A stretch of 64,000 nucleotides of DNA, taken from the NCBI GenBank assembly GCA_041659285.1, contig JBAZYO010000004.1, forward strand, positions 186,001 through 250,000, in the 5' to 3' direction. Positions 50,878 through 59,798 of the stretch are shown here, piece by piece; the stretch's first letter is position 1; each line of letters opens with the position of its first letter. This DNA comes from Vicinamibacterales bacterium. Lineage in GTDB: Bacteria; Acidobacteriota; Vicinamibacteria; Vicinamibacterales; UBA2999. Below the pieces are notes generated by a model. It saw only the letters and a program-made list of their open reading frames with translations. It was not told the origin of the DNA and searched no databases. The position numbers and the translations under genes are program-made.

Positions 50878-51815
50878 CCTCTCCTCATGTCGACCTGAGC
50901 GGCGCCGGCCAGAAAGGCGCGCAGCCGCTGCAACCCGTCTTCGAATGACACCCGCGGCGTGATGCCGAAGGTGTCGTGCATGGTGGTGTCCGCCGATCGA
51001 AACTCGATGTACTCGGCCACCGTGCCTTCGTGCCGCACCGACACGTCCGCCCCCGCGACCTTGGCCATCGTGCCAACCACGTCGTTGACGCTGACCGGAG
51101 CGCCCGACGCAAAGTCCACGGTGGCCCGGGTGCCGGCGGCGGCGACCAGCGCCAGGAAGCCGTCAATCGCGTCGTCCACGTACATGAAGTCGATCAGGTT
51201 CTGGCCGTTGCCGCGCACCACGAACTCGCGCTGGCCCGCCCGCATCGCCTGCAGCCACTTGGTGGTGATCTTGCGTGCGGCTTCGTAGGGTCCATAGGCG
51301 CCGAAGAAGCGCACGTTGACGTAACTGCCGACAGTGCCCTGCCGCTCGCAGAAGAACCGCAGGTATTGCTCCGACGCGAGCTTCGCAATCGCGTAGGGCA
51401 GCCGCGGCGACACCGCGGTTGCGGGCGTGACGGGCCCGCTCAAGCCGTCATATACCGCGCCCGACGAGAGGTAGACCACGTGATCCGCCGGGCAGTGCTC
51501 GAGGGTGGTGACGAAGGCGGCGGTGTTCGAGTCCAGGTCCCACCGTGGCCGTTCGGCCGACGCCGCCGGGTCGCCATTGGCGGCCAGGTACAGCATGGCG
51601 TCGGGCCGGCCGATGTCGCGGGCCATGGCCTGCACCGCGCCCTCGTCGAGCAGGTCGCAGCGCACCGGGCGCACGTGGGACAGGCCCTGCGCCTCGACGA
51701 ACGCTTCGAGGCCCGGCGTCTGGTGGTAGACGGCGACGATCTCCCAATCGCGCGGTGCACGCAGCAGCACGTTGTGGCCGATAAATCCGGAGGCGCCGGT
51801 GAGGAGGAGTTTCAC
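50874..51815 (-). CDS. NAD-dependent epimerase/dehydratase
   Basis: 313 residues of the extended SDR family: LLTGASGFIGHNVLL, YLAANGDPAAS, VVYLSSGAVYDG (Ser), LPYAIAKLASEQYLR (Tyr-x3-Lys), FFGAYGPYEAARKITT, FMYVDDAIDGFL. It changes the configuration of, or dehydrates, a nucleotide sugar; the substrate is not identifiable. ATGA-coupled to the flavin oxidoreductase, which may act on the same sugar. Confidence 0.85.
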   Translation of the reverse strand: MKLLLTGASGFIGHNVLLRAPRDWEIVAVYHQTPGLEAFVEAQGLSHVRPVRCDLLDEGAVQAMARDIGRPDAMLYLAANGDPAASAERPRWDLDSNTAAFVTTLEHCPADHVVYLSSGAVYDGLSGPVTPATAVSPRLPYAIAKLASEQYLRFFCERQGTVGSYVNVRFFGAYGPYEAARKITTKWLQAMRAGQREFVVRGNGQNLIDFMYVDDAIDGFLALVAAAGTRATVDFASGAPVSVNDVVGTMAKVAGADVSVRHEGTVAEYIEFRSADTTMHDTFGITPRVSFEDGLQRLRAFLAGAAQVDMRRG

Positions 51816-51832
51816 GTGAGCTTGGGACGTGC

Positions 51833-52807
51833 TTACTTCTTGCCGCTGACGGCGTCGTAGTTCTCGCGATACCAGGCAATGGCCTGGGCGACGCCTGCCT
51901 CGAGCGAGACCGTCGGCTTGAAGCCGAGCAGCGTCATCGCTTTTTCGATCGACGGCACGCGCAGGTCGACCTCGGGACCGGGGTGGGGCTTGAAGACGAT
52001 TTCAGACTTCGAGTTGGTCAGGCGGATGATCAGGTGGGCGAGCTCGAAATTGGTCGCCGTGCCTTGCGGGTTACCGATGTTGAACGCCTGGCCGATCGCG
52101 GCCGGGTTCTCGGCGCAGCGCAGCACGCCGTCCACGAAGTCCGACACGAAGCACCACGAACGGATCTGCGTGCCATCGTTGTAGAGGGTGATCGGCAGGT
52201 TGCGCAGCGCCTGCAAGGTGATGCCGCGGATGGCGCCGTCACCGACTTGACGGGGACCATAGACATTGAAGGGCCTGACAATGGTCAGCGGCAGGTTGTC
52301 TTCGCGATAGTGGGCGTAGGACAGGTGCTCCGAGGCCAGCTTGCTCGCGGCATACACCCACCGGCTTTCGCCAATCGGCCCAATCGGCGTGAAGTCGTCT
52401 TCCTTGCCCTTGTGGATGAAGGCGCCGTAGACCTCGCTGGTGGAGAACTCGACGAAGCGTTCCACCCCGGTCGCGAGCGCGGCCTTCACCACCTGGTGCG
52501 TCCCGAGCAGGTTGACCTCCATCGTCCGCACGGCACTGCGATCCACCGTGTAGACGCCGGCGATGGCCGCGCAGTGAATGACAATCTGACATCCGTCGAT
52601 TGCCTTGCGCGTCGCCTCGTAGTCGAGCACGTCACCCTGGATGAAATGCAGGTGCTTGTGCTCGCTGAGGTGCGCAAACTGGAGCGCATTGCGGTGCAGG
52701 TTGTCGTAGACGACGATTTCGTTGTCATCGACGAGCATCGAGACCAGGTGCGAGCCAATGAAGCCGGCGCCGCCGGTGATGCAGATTCTCTTGTTCTTCA
52801 ATGCCAT
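51833..52807 (-). CDS. NAD-dependent epimerase/dehydratase (GalE-like)
   Basis: 324 residues: ITGGAGFIGSHLVSML, DNLHRNALQF, FIQGDVLDYEATRKAI, FSTSEVYGAFIHKGKEDDFTP, VYAASKLASEHLSYAHY (Tyr-x3-Lys) and RPFNVYGPRQVGDGAIRG. Intact catalytic set. It lies 17 bases from the preceding epimerase and 19 bases from the regulator gene. A role in making a nucleotide sugar for the same glycan is likely; 4-epimerase or 4,6-dehydratase activity cannot be told apart here. Confidence 0.87.
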   Translation of the reverse strand: MALKNKRICITGGAGFIGSHLVSMLVDDNEIVVYDNLHRNALQFAHLSEHKHLHFIQGDVLDYEATRKAIDGCQIVIHCAAIAGVYTVDRSAVRTMEVNLLGTHQVVKAALATGVERFVEFSTSEVYGAFIHKGKEDDFTPIGPIGESRWVYAASKLASEHLSYAHYREDNLPLTIVRPFNVYGPRQVGDGAIRGITLQALRNLPITLYNDGTQIRSWCFVSDFVDGVLRCAENPAAIGQAFNIGNPQGTATNFELAHLIIRLTNSKSEIVFKPHPGPEVDLRVPSIEKAMTLLGFKPTVSLEAGVAQAIAWYRENYDAVSGKK

Positions 52808-52826
52808 GTTGAGACGGTCCTCTGAA

Positions 52827-53477
52827 CTAGTGCTTGCCGTTGGTGGATCGGGCGCGAACGGAAACGGGCTTGCGCTTTGGGGCGGGCTGCGGGGTCGGCT
52901 CCTGGCGCAAGGGAAACAGCCGGTTTCGCGCGACGCCGGCGTCGATCAGCTCTTGCAGCTGTCGGCCCGACTGGTCGAGCGTCGCCACGATGATCAAGTC
53001 GAACTCGACGGTCGCGTGGTCGGCAATCGGCAGCACCGGCATGCCGAGGAACTCGTGGTGGCCATCGTGATCGAACACGGCGACCGGCTCGAGACCAGAC
53101 TCCTTCAGCGACAGGTACGCCAGTTCGGCGGCTTCGCCGCTGCCGCAAATCGCCACGCGCTTGCCGGCTTCGGCGCAGGCCTGGAGGGCGGTGCGCAGGT
53201 GCTGGCGCACCTCGCCGTAGAGATGCAGCGAGTAGTCCATGAACTCGTAGGTCAGGCGCGCCTTCTCGGTGATGCCGCGAGGCGTCACCAGGTAGGTGAT
53301 CCGGTTGGGCTGCACGTTGACTACCTTGATGAAGCCCTTGTGGACCATGCGCTTCAGGTAGATGTTCGCGAGACCGAGCGCGATCCCCAGCTTGCTGGCC
53401 AGGCCGCGTTGCGTGACCTGCCCATTCTGGTGGACCGCTTCGAGCATCCTTAGATCGCGATGTGCTTCAACGTCCAT
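52827..53477 (-). CDS. winged-helix regulator fused to a Rossmann-like domain (MarR-EPS-type)
   Basis: 216 residues. Residues 1-75 form a winged helix: RDLRMLEAVHQNGQVTQRGLASKLGIALGLANIYLKRMVHKGFIKV, then a wing ITYLVTPRGITEKARL, as in the MarR-like regulators of exopolysaccharide clusters. Residues ~105-190 form a nucleotide- or sugar-binding Rossmann fold: RVAICGSGEAAELAYLSL, VAVFDHD, FLGMPVLP, FDLIIVATLDQ. A basic tail follows. The second domain may sense a nucleotide or CoA-type ligand. It sits in the middle of the gene run driven from the operator-bearing promoter near 59820, so it is a candidate autoregulator. Confidence 0.8.
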   Translation of the reverse strand: MDVEAHRDLRMLEAVHQNGQVTQRGLASKLGIALGLANIYLKRMVHKGFIKVVNVQPNRITYLVTPRGITEKARLTYEFMDYSLHLYGEVRQHLRTALQACAEAGKRVAICGSGEAAELAYLSLKESGLEPVAVFDHDGHHEFLGMPVLPIADHATVEFDLIIVATLDQSGRQLQELIDAGVARNRLFPLRQEPTPQPAPKRKPVSVRARSTNGKH

Positions 53478-53483
53478 TAGTGC

Positions 53484-54200
53484 TTAGTGCAGAGATGCAG
53501 TGGCCAGGGCGCGCTCCGCGGCGGCCCAGTCGTCCAGGTCGTCGATGCTGACGGAACGCTCGGCCGGCATGCGGTAGGCGACGACTCGGTCGCCATACAG
53601 ACTGGGCCCCGGCCCGAACAACACCGTCGTGCGGCAGGCGTAGATCGCGCCGTTCATGACCCACGCTTCCGGCAAGTCCTGGCGGCGGTTGATGCGCTTG
53701 CGCACCGGCTCGCCGGTGGCGAACAACACGGCATTGCCGGCCGCGTCCACGCGCAGCGTGCGCGACGGGTGGCTGTGCGCCGGCACCTCGCTGACACTCA
53801 ACACCGAGTCGGCGCCGGAACTCTCCAGCAGCGCCGCCGCGGCATCGATGTCGGCGACGGTGCGCAGCGGCGAGGTCGGCTGCAGGATCATTACCGCATC
53901 GGGGTGGTAGCCCGCTTCATCCTGCATCCACTTCGCGGCATGCTGGATGATCGGCAAGTGCGCGGTCTCGTCGCGCGACAACTCGGCGGGCCGCATGAAC
54001 GGCACCTCGCAGCCCAGCGCCCGGCCGGCCTCGGCAATGGCCGCGTCTTCGGTGGAGAGGATGACCCGGTCCAGTCCCCGCGCCGCCTGGGCGGCCAGAA
54101 CCGTGTAGTCAAGCAGCGGCTTTCCGGCCAGCAGCTTCAGGTTCTTGCCGGGAATGCCCCTGGATCCGCCACGGGCCGTGATGATGCCGAGAACCTTCAC
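53484..54200 (-). CDS. NeuA/LegF-like CMP-nonulosonate cytidylyltransferase
   Basis: 238 residues: CTP loop IITARGGSRGIPGKNLKLLAGKP at the start, VILSTEDAAIAEAG, MILQPTSPLRTVADIDAAAALL, and WVMNGAIYACR near the end are typical of CMP-sialic or CMP-legionaminic acid synthetases (NeuA/LegF/PtmB). A GTG start at 54200 overlaps the NeuC-like stop (GTGA). It is distinct from PseF. No NeuB/LegI synthase lies nearby, so its acid sugar substrate must come from elsewhere. Confidence 0.88.
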   Translation of the reverse strand: MKVLGIITARGGSRGIPGKNLKLLAGKPLLDYTVLAAQAARGLDRVILSTEDAAIAEAGRALGCEVPFMRPAELSRDETAHLPIIQHAAKWMQDEAGYHPDAVMILQPTSPLRTVADIDAAAALLESSGADSVLSVSEVPAHSHPSRTLRVDAAGNAVLFATGEPVRKRINRRQDLPEAWVMNGAIYACRTTVLFGPGPSLYGDRVVAYRMPAERSVSIDDLDDWAAAERALATASLH

Positions 54201-55354
54201 GCGCTCTCGAAGAACCGTTTCTGCGTGTAGAGCTCGGCCGACGCGAGGATCTCGACGACGGTGTCGCTCGCGTTGGGACGGTAGTAGATGTTGGATGACA
54301 GGTACGGACCGTGGGCCAGCTGCGCCGCGACGGCGGCGGCAATCTCGGTGGCGTCGTAGCCGACGTGCGTCACATGTTCGCCCGACAACCGCCCGTGCTG
54401 ACGGCCCCCGATGTTCACCACCGGGGTGCCGAGGTACGAGCACTCCTTGATGCCGGCCGAGGAATTCCCCACGAGGCAGGCGGCGTTGGCCAGCAACGCC
54501 ACGAACCGATCAGCGGGGACGTTGGTGATGAAATGCATCTTCGCTGTGAGCTCCGGGTGGCGCTCGCGCATGTGCCGCAGGCTGTCGGCCATCTCGCCGG
54601 TGCCGGCGTCCGCGTTGGGCCAGAACCAAATCGCCGGCACGTCGAGCGCCGCCACCGCCCGCAGCGTGGTTTCCAGGTGCAGCCGGTTGTCGGCCTCGGT
54701 GGTCACCGGGTGCTGCACCACCATCAGGAACGGCTGCGCCACGTCAATGGCATGACCGACGCCGAAGCTGTTGAGCTCATCGCTGGCAATCGACCGGTTC
54801 ACCAGCGAGGCCAGTTCGACGTCGAGCGAGCCGGTGTTGAAGACGTACGTCGGGTCCTCGCCCATCGCCAGGACCCGCCGGTGCGCGTCGGCGTTGGTCA
54901 CGAAGTGGATGTGGGCGAGCTTGGTGATGGCGTGGCGCACGCTCTCGTCGATGCTGCCGGTGACGTCCCCGCCCTCGATGTGGGCAATGGTGATGTTCAG
55001 GTACGCGGCCGCCATGGCAATGGCCAGTTGCTCGAAGCGGTCGCCACAGATCACCACCACGTCAGGATCGGCCTTGTGCAGTTCGTTGGTGAACTCCAGC
55101 GCCGTCAGGCAGGCCGTCTTCGCCATGGCCACGTGATTGCCGCCTTCAATCACGTTGAACAGCGAGGCGGCAATCTCGAACCCGCCGGCGGCGATGTCGT
55201 CGGCAATGTGGCGGCTGTACTTGTCGAGCAGGATCGAGCCACCCAGCATCAGCTTCAAGTCGATGTCCGGATGCGCGTGCAGCTTCTTGATCAGCAACTG
55301 GCTGCGCCCGTAGTAGGCGCGGCTGGTGATCGGAAAACAGATCTTGCGCTTCAT
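54197..55354 (-). CDS. NeuC/LegG-like hydrolysing UDP-GlcNAc-type 2-epimerase
   Basis: 385 residues of the GT-B-like 2-epimerase family: ICFPITSRAYYGRSQLLIKKL, VVICGDRFEQLAIAMAAAYLNITIAHIEGGDVTGSIDESVRHAITKLAHIHF, PVTTEADN, and VGNSSAGIKECSYLGTPVVNIGGRQHGR. The hydrolysing type releases free ManNAc or the 2,4-diacetamido analogue, the substrate for sialic/legionaminic synthases. Coupled to the NeuA-like gene by a GTGA overlap. Confidence 0.92.
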   Translation of the reverse strand: MKRKICFPITSRAYYGRSQLLIKKLHAHPDIDLKLMLGGSILLDKYSRHIADDIAAGGFEIAASLFNVIEGGNHVAMAKTACLTALEFTNELHKADPDVVVICGDRFEQLAIAMAAAYLNITIAHIEGGDVTGSIDESVRHAITKLAHIHFVTNADAHRRVLAMGEDPTYVFNTGSLDVELASLVNRSIASDELNSFGVGHAIDVAQPFLMVVQHPVTTEADNRLHLETTLRAVAALDVPAIWFWPNADAGTGEMADSLRHMRERHPELTAKMHFITNVPADRFVALLANAACLVGNSSAGIKECSYLGTPVVNIGGRQHGRLSGEHVTHVGYDATEIAAAVAAQLAHGPYLSSNIYYRPNASDTVVEILASAELYTQKRFFESA

Positions 55355-55358
55355 AGGA

Positions 55359-56822
55359 TCACACGCGACCGGGATTGTGGTTGATGACCACCGTCTTCAG
55401 CTCGCAGTAGACGTCCAGCGATTCGGTGCCCGGTTCGCGGAACCCGTTGCCGGAATTCTTCACGCCGCCAAACGGCATATGCGGCCCCGAGCCGAAGGTG
55501 GCGCCGTTCACCGACACCAGGCCGCCGCGATAGCGCGTGATGAACTCCTGCGCGCGGTGCACGCTCGCGGTGTGGATGGCGCCGGTCAGGCCGTAGTCGG
55601 TCGAGTTGGCCAGCCGCACGGCCTCGTCGAAATTGCGCGCGCGATACAGACACGTAACCGGGCCGAACAGCTCGTGCTGCGACACCTGGTCGTCGGCCGA
55701 CACGCCCTCGAGCACGGTCGGCGCCAGGTAGTAACCGGGCGCGAGCGCGGCCACCGCCTGGCCGCCGGCGATGACCTTCCCGCCCCGTGACACCGCGCCC
55801 TCGACCTGGCCAATGAGGCGGTCGAGGCTGCCCCGGGAAATCACCGGCCCGCATTCGTCGTCCGGACCTGAGCCGACCTTGACCTTCGCGACGCGGTCGA
55901 GCATCACGGCGCGGAACTTGTCGTAGACGGCGTCGAACACGATGATGCGGCTGCCGGACGCGCAACGCTGGCCGGCATCCACGAACGCCGACGCCACCGC
56001 CCAATCCGCCGCCAGCTCGAGATCCGCATCGTCGCAAACCACGAACGGGTTCTTGCCGCCGAGCTCGAGGCACACCTTGGCGAGCACGGCGCGCTCGCTG
56101 ACGGTCTTCTGAATCAACTTGCCGGTGGCCGACGAGCCGGTGAAGCTCACCACGCCGACGCGGTTGTCCTGCACGAGCGGCGCGCCGGCGTCGGGGCCAA
56201 AGCCCTGCACCGCGGCATACACGCCCACCGGCAACCCGGCGTCTTTCAGCAGGCGGCCGAATGCCACCGCGGTGTACGGCGTCAGTTCGTGCGACTTGGC
56301 CACCACGGCGTTGCCGCACAGCAGCGCCGGGAACGCCTTCCAGGCAATGCCCGCCAGCGGGCTGTTGAACGGCATGATCGCCGCGCAGATGCCGATCGGC
56401 GATCGCAGCGTCTGCACCGTCCGGTTCAGGACCGGGCTGGGCATCGTCTTGCCGTAGAAGCGGCTGCCCTCGCCCTCCATGAACACCGCGAGCTCCGCCG
56501 CCGACGCCACTTCCGCCGCCGCGCTCTTCCACGGCTTGCCGGTTTCCGCCTGGACGATGGCGGCGAATTGCTGCTCGCGTTCGCGCAGCAGCTGCGCCGC
56601 GCGGCCGAGCACCGCGCCGCGCTTGGGGGCCGGCACCTGCGCCCAGGCCTCGGCCGCACCCGCCGCCGCTGAGACGGCATGCGCGACTTCCGCCGCGCCA
56701 CCGCGCGCGACCTGCGCGATCACCCGATCGTCCATGGGGCAGCGCTTGTCGAACGACGCCCCTTCGACGGAGGGAACCTCGACGTCGGCGATCCAGTGCG
56801 GAACGAAGGATGGATAGGTCAT
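55359..56822 (-). CDS. aldehyde dehydrogenase
   Basis: 487 residues of the NAD(P)-dependent aldehyde dehydrogenase superfamily: IGICAAIMPFNSPLAGIAWK, VSFTGSSATGKLIQ, catalytic Glu in VCLELGGKNPFVV, catalytic Cys in DAGQRCASGSRIIV, and ELFGPVTCLY. It oxidises an aldehyde to an acid. Its place between transketolase (4-base overlap) and the NeuC-like gene is unusual; it may process a sugar-derived aldehyde for the same product. Confidence 0.92.
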   Translation of the reverse strand: MTYPSFVPHWIADVEVPSVEGASFDKRCPMDDRVIAQVARGGAAEVAHAVSAAAGAAEAWAQVPAPKRGAVLGRAAQLLREREQQFAAIVQAETGKPWKSAAAEVASAAELAVFMEGEGSRFYGKTMPSPVLNRTVQTLRSPIGICAAIMPFNSPLAGIAWKAFPALLCGNAVVAKSHELTPYTAVAFGRLLKDAGLPVGVYAAVQGFGPDAGAPLVQDNRVGVVSFTGSSATGKLIQKTVSERAVLAKVCLELGGKNPFVVCDDADLELAADWAVASAFVDAGQRCASGSRIIVFDAVYDKFRAVMLDRVAKVKVGSGPDDECGPVISRGSLDRLIGQVEGAVSRGGKVIAGGQAVAALAPGYYLAPTVLEGVSADDQVSQHELFGPVTCLYRARNFDEAVRLANSTDYGLTGAIHTASVHRAQEFITRYRGGLVSVNGATFGSGPHMPFGGVKNSGNGFREPGTESLDVYCELKTVVINHNPGRV

Positions 56823-58756
56823 CGCTTGATGCGGGTCAGGACGGTGCGCGCGATCGAGGGACCATCAAGGCCGTGATACGCGAGCACCTCGGCGTTGGTG
56901 CCGCAGGCCGGCACCTCGGTCAGGCCAATCGCGCTGACGCCCGCGCGAACACCCGTCCGGGCGAGTGCCGCCGCCACCATCACGCCCTGGCCGAACTCGA
57001 GGTAGTGGTTGTCGAGCGTGACGATGTGCTTGAAGCCGCCCAGCGCCTCGCGCACCCACGTATCGTCTATCCGATTGAGCCACGGCAGGTCGATGACCGC
57101 GGCCGAGATGCCATGCGTCGCCAGTTCGTCGGCCGCGCGCCAGGCGTTGGTCAATAGCACGGTGCCATAGCCAACCAACGCCACGTCGGTACCAGGCTTC
57201 AGCACAACGCCGCGACCAACCTGCAGCGTGTAATCGGCGGGCATCACGTACGGCAGGTCCAGCGGCACGTTCACAAACCGCAGGTAGGTGCTGCCCGGGT
57301 TCTGCTCCACGGCCCAGCGGATGGCGAGCCGCGCTTCGCGCTCGCTGCACGGCTCGAACGCGACCAGGCCGGGCACGGCGCCAATCGCCGAGATGTCGCG
57401 AACCGACTGGTGAGAGTGGCCGGGCCCGCCCGGGACCAGCCCCGCCAGCGTCGCGGTGTAGATGATCTTCCGCTTCTCGGTGGCGTTGTTGTAGATGTTC
57501 TCGTTGGCGCGGGTCGAAAGGAAGCACGCGAACGAATGCACGACCGGCAGCATCCCCCGCAGCGCCATGCCGCCGGCGGCCGACACCATGTGCTGCTCGG
57601 CGATGCCGCACTCGATGAACCGCTCGGGCAGCTCCGCCTTGAACGCTTCGATGCCGCAGTCCGAGAGCAGGTCGGCATCCATCACGACAATCTCCGGACG
57701 CGTGCGGGCCATGGCGAGGAGCTCGTCGCCGTAGGCGAGCACGATCTTCTCGGGACTGGCGGGCGACAGCCGCACCGGCAGCGGCGCCGAGGTCAGGACC
57801 GCCGGCGGCAACCCCAGGCCCTCGAGCGTGCCGTTGACGCGGGTCAGCATCTCGCGCGTGGCGGCCACGTAGTCCTTGAGCGTCGGCGCGCCGGCATGGA
57901 AGTGATAGGTCTGGTCGCCGCACGCCAGGCCTTCCATGAACGACACGCCCTTGCCCTTGATGGTGTCGGCGATGAACACCTTGGGCTTGTCGGTGACGGT
58001 GGCGAAGTGCGCCAGCGTGTCGCGCAGCACCGCGAAGTCGTGGCCGTCGCCGCGGCGCACTTCCCAGCCGAACGCGCGGAACTTGTCTTCGATCGGGCCG
58101 AGGTCGCTGACCGCCGCCACCGCGGAATCCGACTGCAGCTTGTTGTGGTCGACGATCACCGTGATCTCGGCCAGGCCTTCGTTGGCCACCGGCTGCAGCG
58201 ACTCCCAGATCTGGCCTTCCTGCAGCTCGCCGTCGCCGGTCATCACCACGATGCGGCTGCTGCGGCCGGTGTAGCGGTTGGCCCGCGCCATGCCGTAGGC
58301 CTTCGAGATGCCCATGCCGAGCGAGCCGGTGTTGGTGGCGATGAAGGGCGTGCCGACGTCGGGGTGCCCCGGCAGCCCGTTGAGGCGGCGCAGTTGCGGC
58401 AACAGGTCGAAACCGAGCTTCTCCATGCCGATCAGCAGCGAGTACAGCGCCGGCGCGTCGTGGCCCTTCGACGAAAAGTAGACGTCGGCGTCGCGGCTCT
58501 GGCCGTTGGGGTCGCGCAGGTGCTCGGTCCACAGCCACGTGATGATGTCGGTGGAGCTGAAGCTCGACCCGATGTGGCCGGAGCCGGCCTGCATGATCAT
58601 GAACAGCGTGTTGATCCGGCAGAGGTCGGCGATGAGGCCGGCACGGACAATCGGATCGGCGACCCCGTCCCGTACCGCGCGAAACATCTCGCGCGAAACA
58701 TACGACAACGAGTCGTCCCCGACCAGCGCGCGATCCGAAAAATCTTTCTCGCCCAT
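56819..58756 (-). CDS. transketolase (single-chain)
   Basis: 645 residues carrying both halves usually seen in transketolase. The thiamine-diphosphate site is in MTGDGELQEGQIWESL, preceded by GSGHIGSSFSSTDIITWLW and GSLGMGISKAYGMA; the pyrimidine-binding domain has VMDADLLSDCG, ERFIECGIAEQHMVSAAGGMAL and GHSHQSVRDISAIGAVPG. It transfers two-carbon units between sugars. A dedicated copy here suggests synthesis of an unusual sugar or supply of pentose/heptose precursors. No strong ribosome site is seen at ATG 58756. Confidence 0.92.
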   Translation of the reverse strand: MGEKDFSDRALVGDDSLSYVSREMFRAVRDGVADPIVRAGLIADLCRINTLFMIMQAGSGHIGSSFSSTDIITWLWTEHLRDPNGQSRDADVYFSSKGHDAPALYSLLIGMEKLGFDLLPQLRRLNGLPGHPDVGTPFIATNTGSLGMGISKAYGMARANRYTGRSSRIVVMTGDGELQEGQIWESLQPVANEGLAEITVIVDHNKLQSDSAVAAVSDLGPIEDKFRAFGWEVRRGDGHDFAVLRDTLAHFATVTDKPKVFIADTIKGKGVSFMEGLACGDQTYHFHAGAPTLKDYVAATREMLTRVNGTLEGLGLPPAVLTSAPLPVRLSPASPEKIVLAYGDELLAMARTRPEIVVMDADLLSDCGIEAFKAELPERFIECGIAEQHMVSAAGGMALRGMLPVVHSFACFLSTRANENIYNNATEKRKIIYTATLAGLVPGGPGHSHQSVRDISAIGAVPGLVAFEPCSEREARLAIRWAVEQNPGSTYLRFVNVPLDLPYVMPADYTLQVGRGVVLKPGTDVALVGYGTVLLTNAWRAADELATHGISAAVIDLPWLNRIDDTWVREALGGFKHIVTLDNHYLEFGQGVMVAAALARTGVRAGVSAIGLTEVPACGTNAEVLAYHGLDGPSIARTVLTRIKR

Positions 58757-58812
58757 GTTTCTATGCTCGCAGCCGGGAGTAAGAGTTTGGCAGTTGGAAG
58801 TCGAGAACGAAA

Positions 58813-58862
58813 GTCTGCGTCATCTGTGTCATCTGCGGCCCTGGTGTTATCTGCGGCATCAC
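58813..58862. repeat. gtcatctgcg-type tandem repeat after the SDR gene
   Basis: In the 102-base gap between the SDR and transketolase genes; reads gtctgcgtcatctgtgtc, atctgcggccctgg, tgttatctgcggcatcac. The SDR stop codon falls inside the last copy. The remaining bases of the gap (58757-58812) show no clear promoter. Confidence 0.8.
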
Positions 58863-59704
58863 CTGGCAGTCCACCCGCCGTCGACGACGATGGTCGCGCC
58901 GGTCATGTAGGCGGAGGCGCGCGACGCCAGGAACAGCACCGCCCCGTTGTAGTCCGACTCGGTGGCCATGCGGCCCAGCGGCGTGCGCCGCTCGTACTCG
59001 GTGACGAACTCCGCCGCGTGGCCGGGCTCGCGGACGCCGCCCGGCACCAGCGTGTTGGCGCGAATGCCGAACGGGGCGCCGTACTCGGCCAGCCAGCGCG
59101 TGAAGTTCAGGACCCCCGACTTGGCCACGCTGTAGCCCACCGGTTTCACGTAGGTCGCGCCGCCCTTGCGCTTGTACTCGTACACGGACTGATCGGGCGA
59201 GACCAGGCCGTAGGTGGAGGAAACGTTGATGACGCTGCCTTCGCGCAGGCCCGCAGCGCGGTACTGCTTCACGAACGCCTGCGACACCAGGAACGTCGTC
59301 TTGAGGTGCGAGTCGATCATCGCGTCCCACGCCGCCTCGGGATAATCCTCGAACGGCCCGTTCTCGCTGCCGGCCGCGGCGGGCGATGAGCCCAGGCCGG
59401 CGTTGTTCACCAGCACCGTGACCGGTCCGAGCTCGGCCGCGACGCGGGCCATGGCGGCATCGACCGCGGCCTTGCCGGTGAGGTCGGCCATCTCGACGCG
59501 CACCCGATGGCCGGCGGCGGTCAGGGCGGCGAACGCATCGGCCGATCCGGCGACGTCGAACGCGGCCACGGCGGCGCCCGCCTGAGCCAGGGTCGCCACG
59601 TACTCGCGGCCCAGCCGGCCCAGGCCGCCGGTCACCACCGCCACATGGCCGGAAAGGTCGAAGAGCCCGTGGAACAGGCGATCCTGTATGTCTTTATTTG
59701 ACAA
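58859..59704 (-). CDS. short-chain dehydrogenase/reductase (PtmA-like)
   Basis: 281-residue classical SDR: cofactor loop VVTGGLGRLGREYVATL, VLVNNAGLGSS, VINVSSTYGLVSPDQ (Ser), VGYSVAKSGVLNFTR (Tyr-x3-Lys), and PGGVREPGH. It resembles the PtmA-type oxidoreductase that accompanies CMP-legionaminate genes. The start codon is TTG at 59704; no ATG in frame fits. It is the first gene after the promoter/operator region 59797-59891 and so probably heads the module running down to 49414. Confidence 0.85.
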   Translation of the reverse strand: MSNKDIQDRLFHGLFDLSGHVAVVTGGLGRLGREYVATLAQAGAAVAAFDVAGSADAFAALTAAGHRVRVEMADLTGKAAVDAAMARVAAELGPVTVLVNNAGLGSSPAAAGSENGPFEDYPEAAWDAMIDSHLKTTFLVSQAFVKQYRAAGLREGSVINVSSTYGLVSPDQSVYEYKRKGGATYVKPVGYSVAKSGVLNFTRWLAEYGAPFGIRANTLVPGGVREPGHAAEFVTEYERRTPLGRMATESDYNGAVLFLASRASAYMTGATIVVDGGWTAR

Positions 59705-59722
59705 GTGCTTAGCCTGCCTATC

Positions 59723-59740
59723 GGAGGGAGGGAGGGAGGA
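59723..59740. repeat. (ggga)n purine tract in the leader
   Basis: The plus strand reads ggagggagggagggagga, so the transcript of the minus-strand SDR gene has a C/U-rich tract ~20 bases before its start. The tract lies between the promoter and the TTG start. Confidence 0.7.
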
Positions 59741-59798
59741 TGGTGTTACAGGCCTCCGGCATTCCCGGTCACATGCTGGGCACGCGCGACCGGGCCAC

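Noticed and set aside
57410..59389. 659-residue plus-strand open frame
   Set aside because: Antisense of the transketolase and SDR genes; rich in Arg/Gly/His with no domain text.
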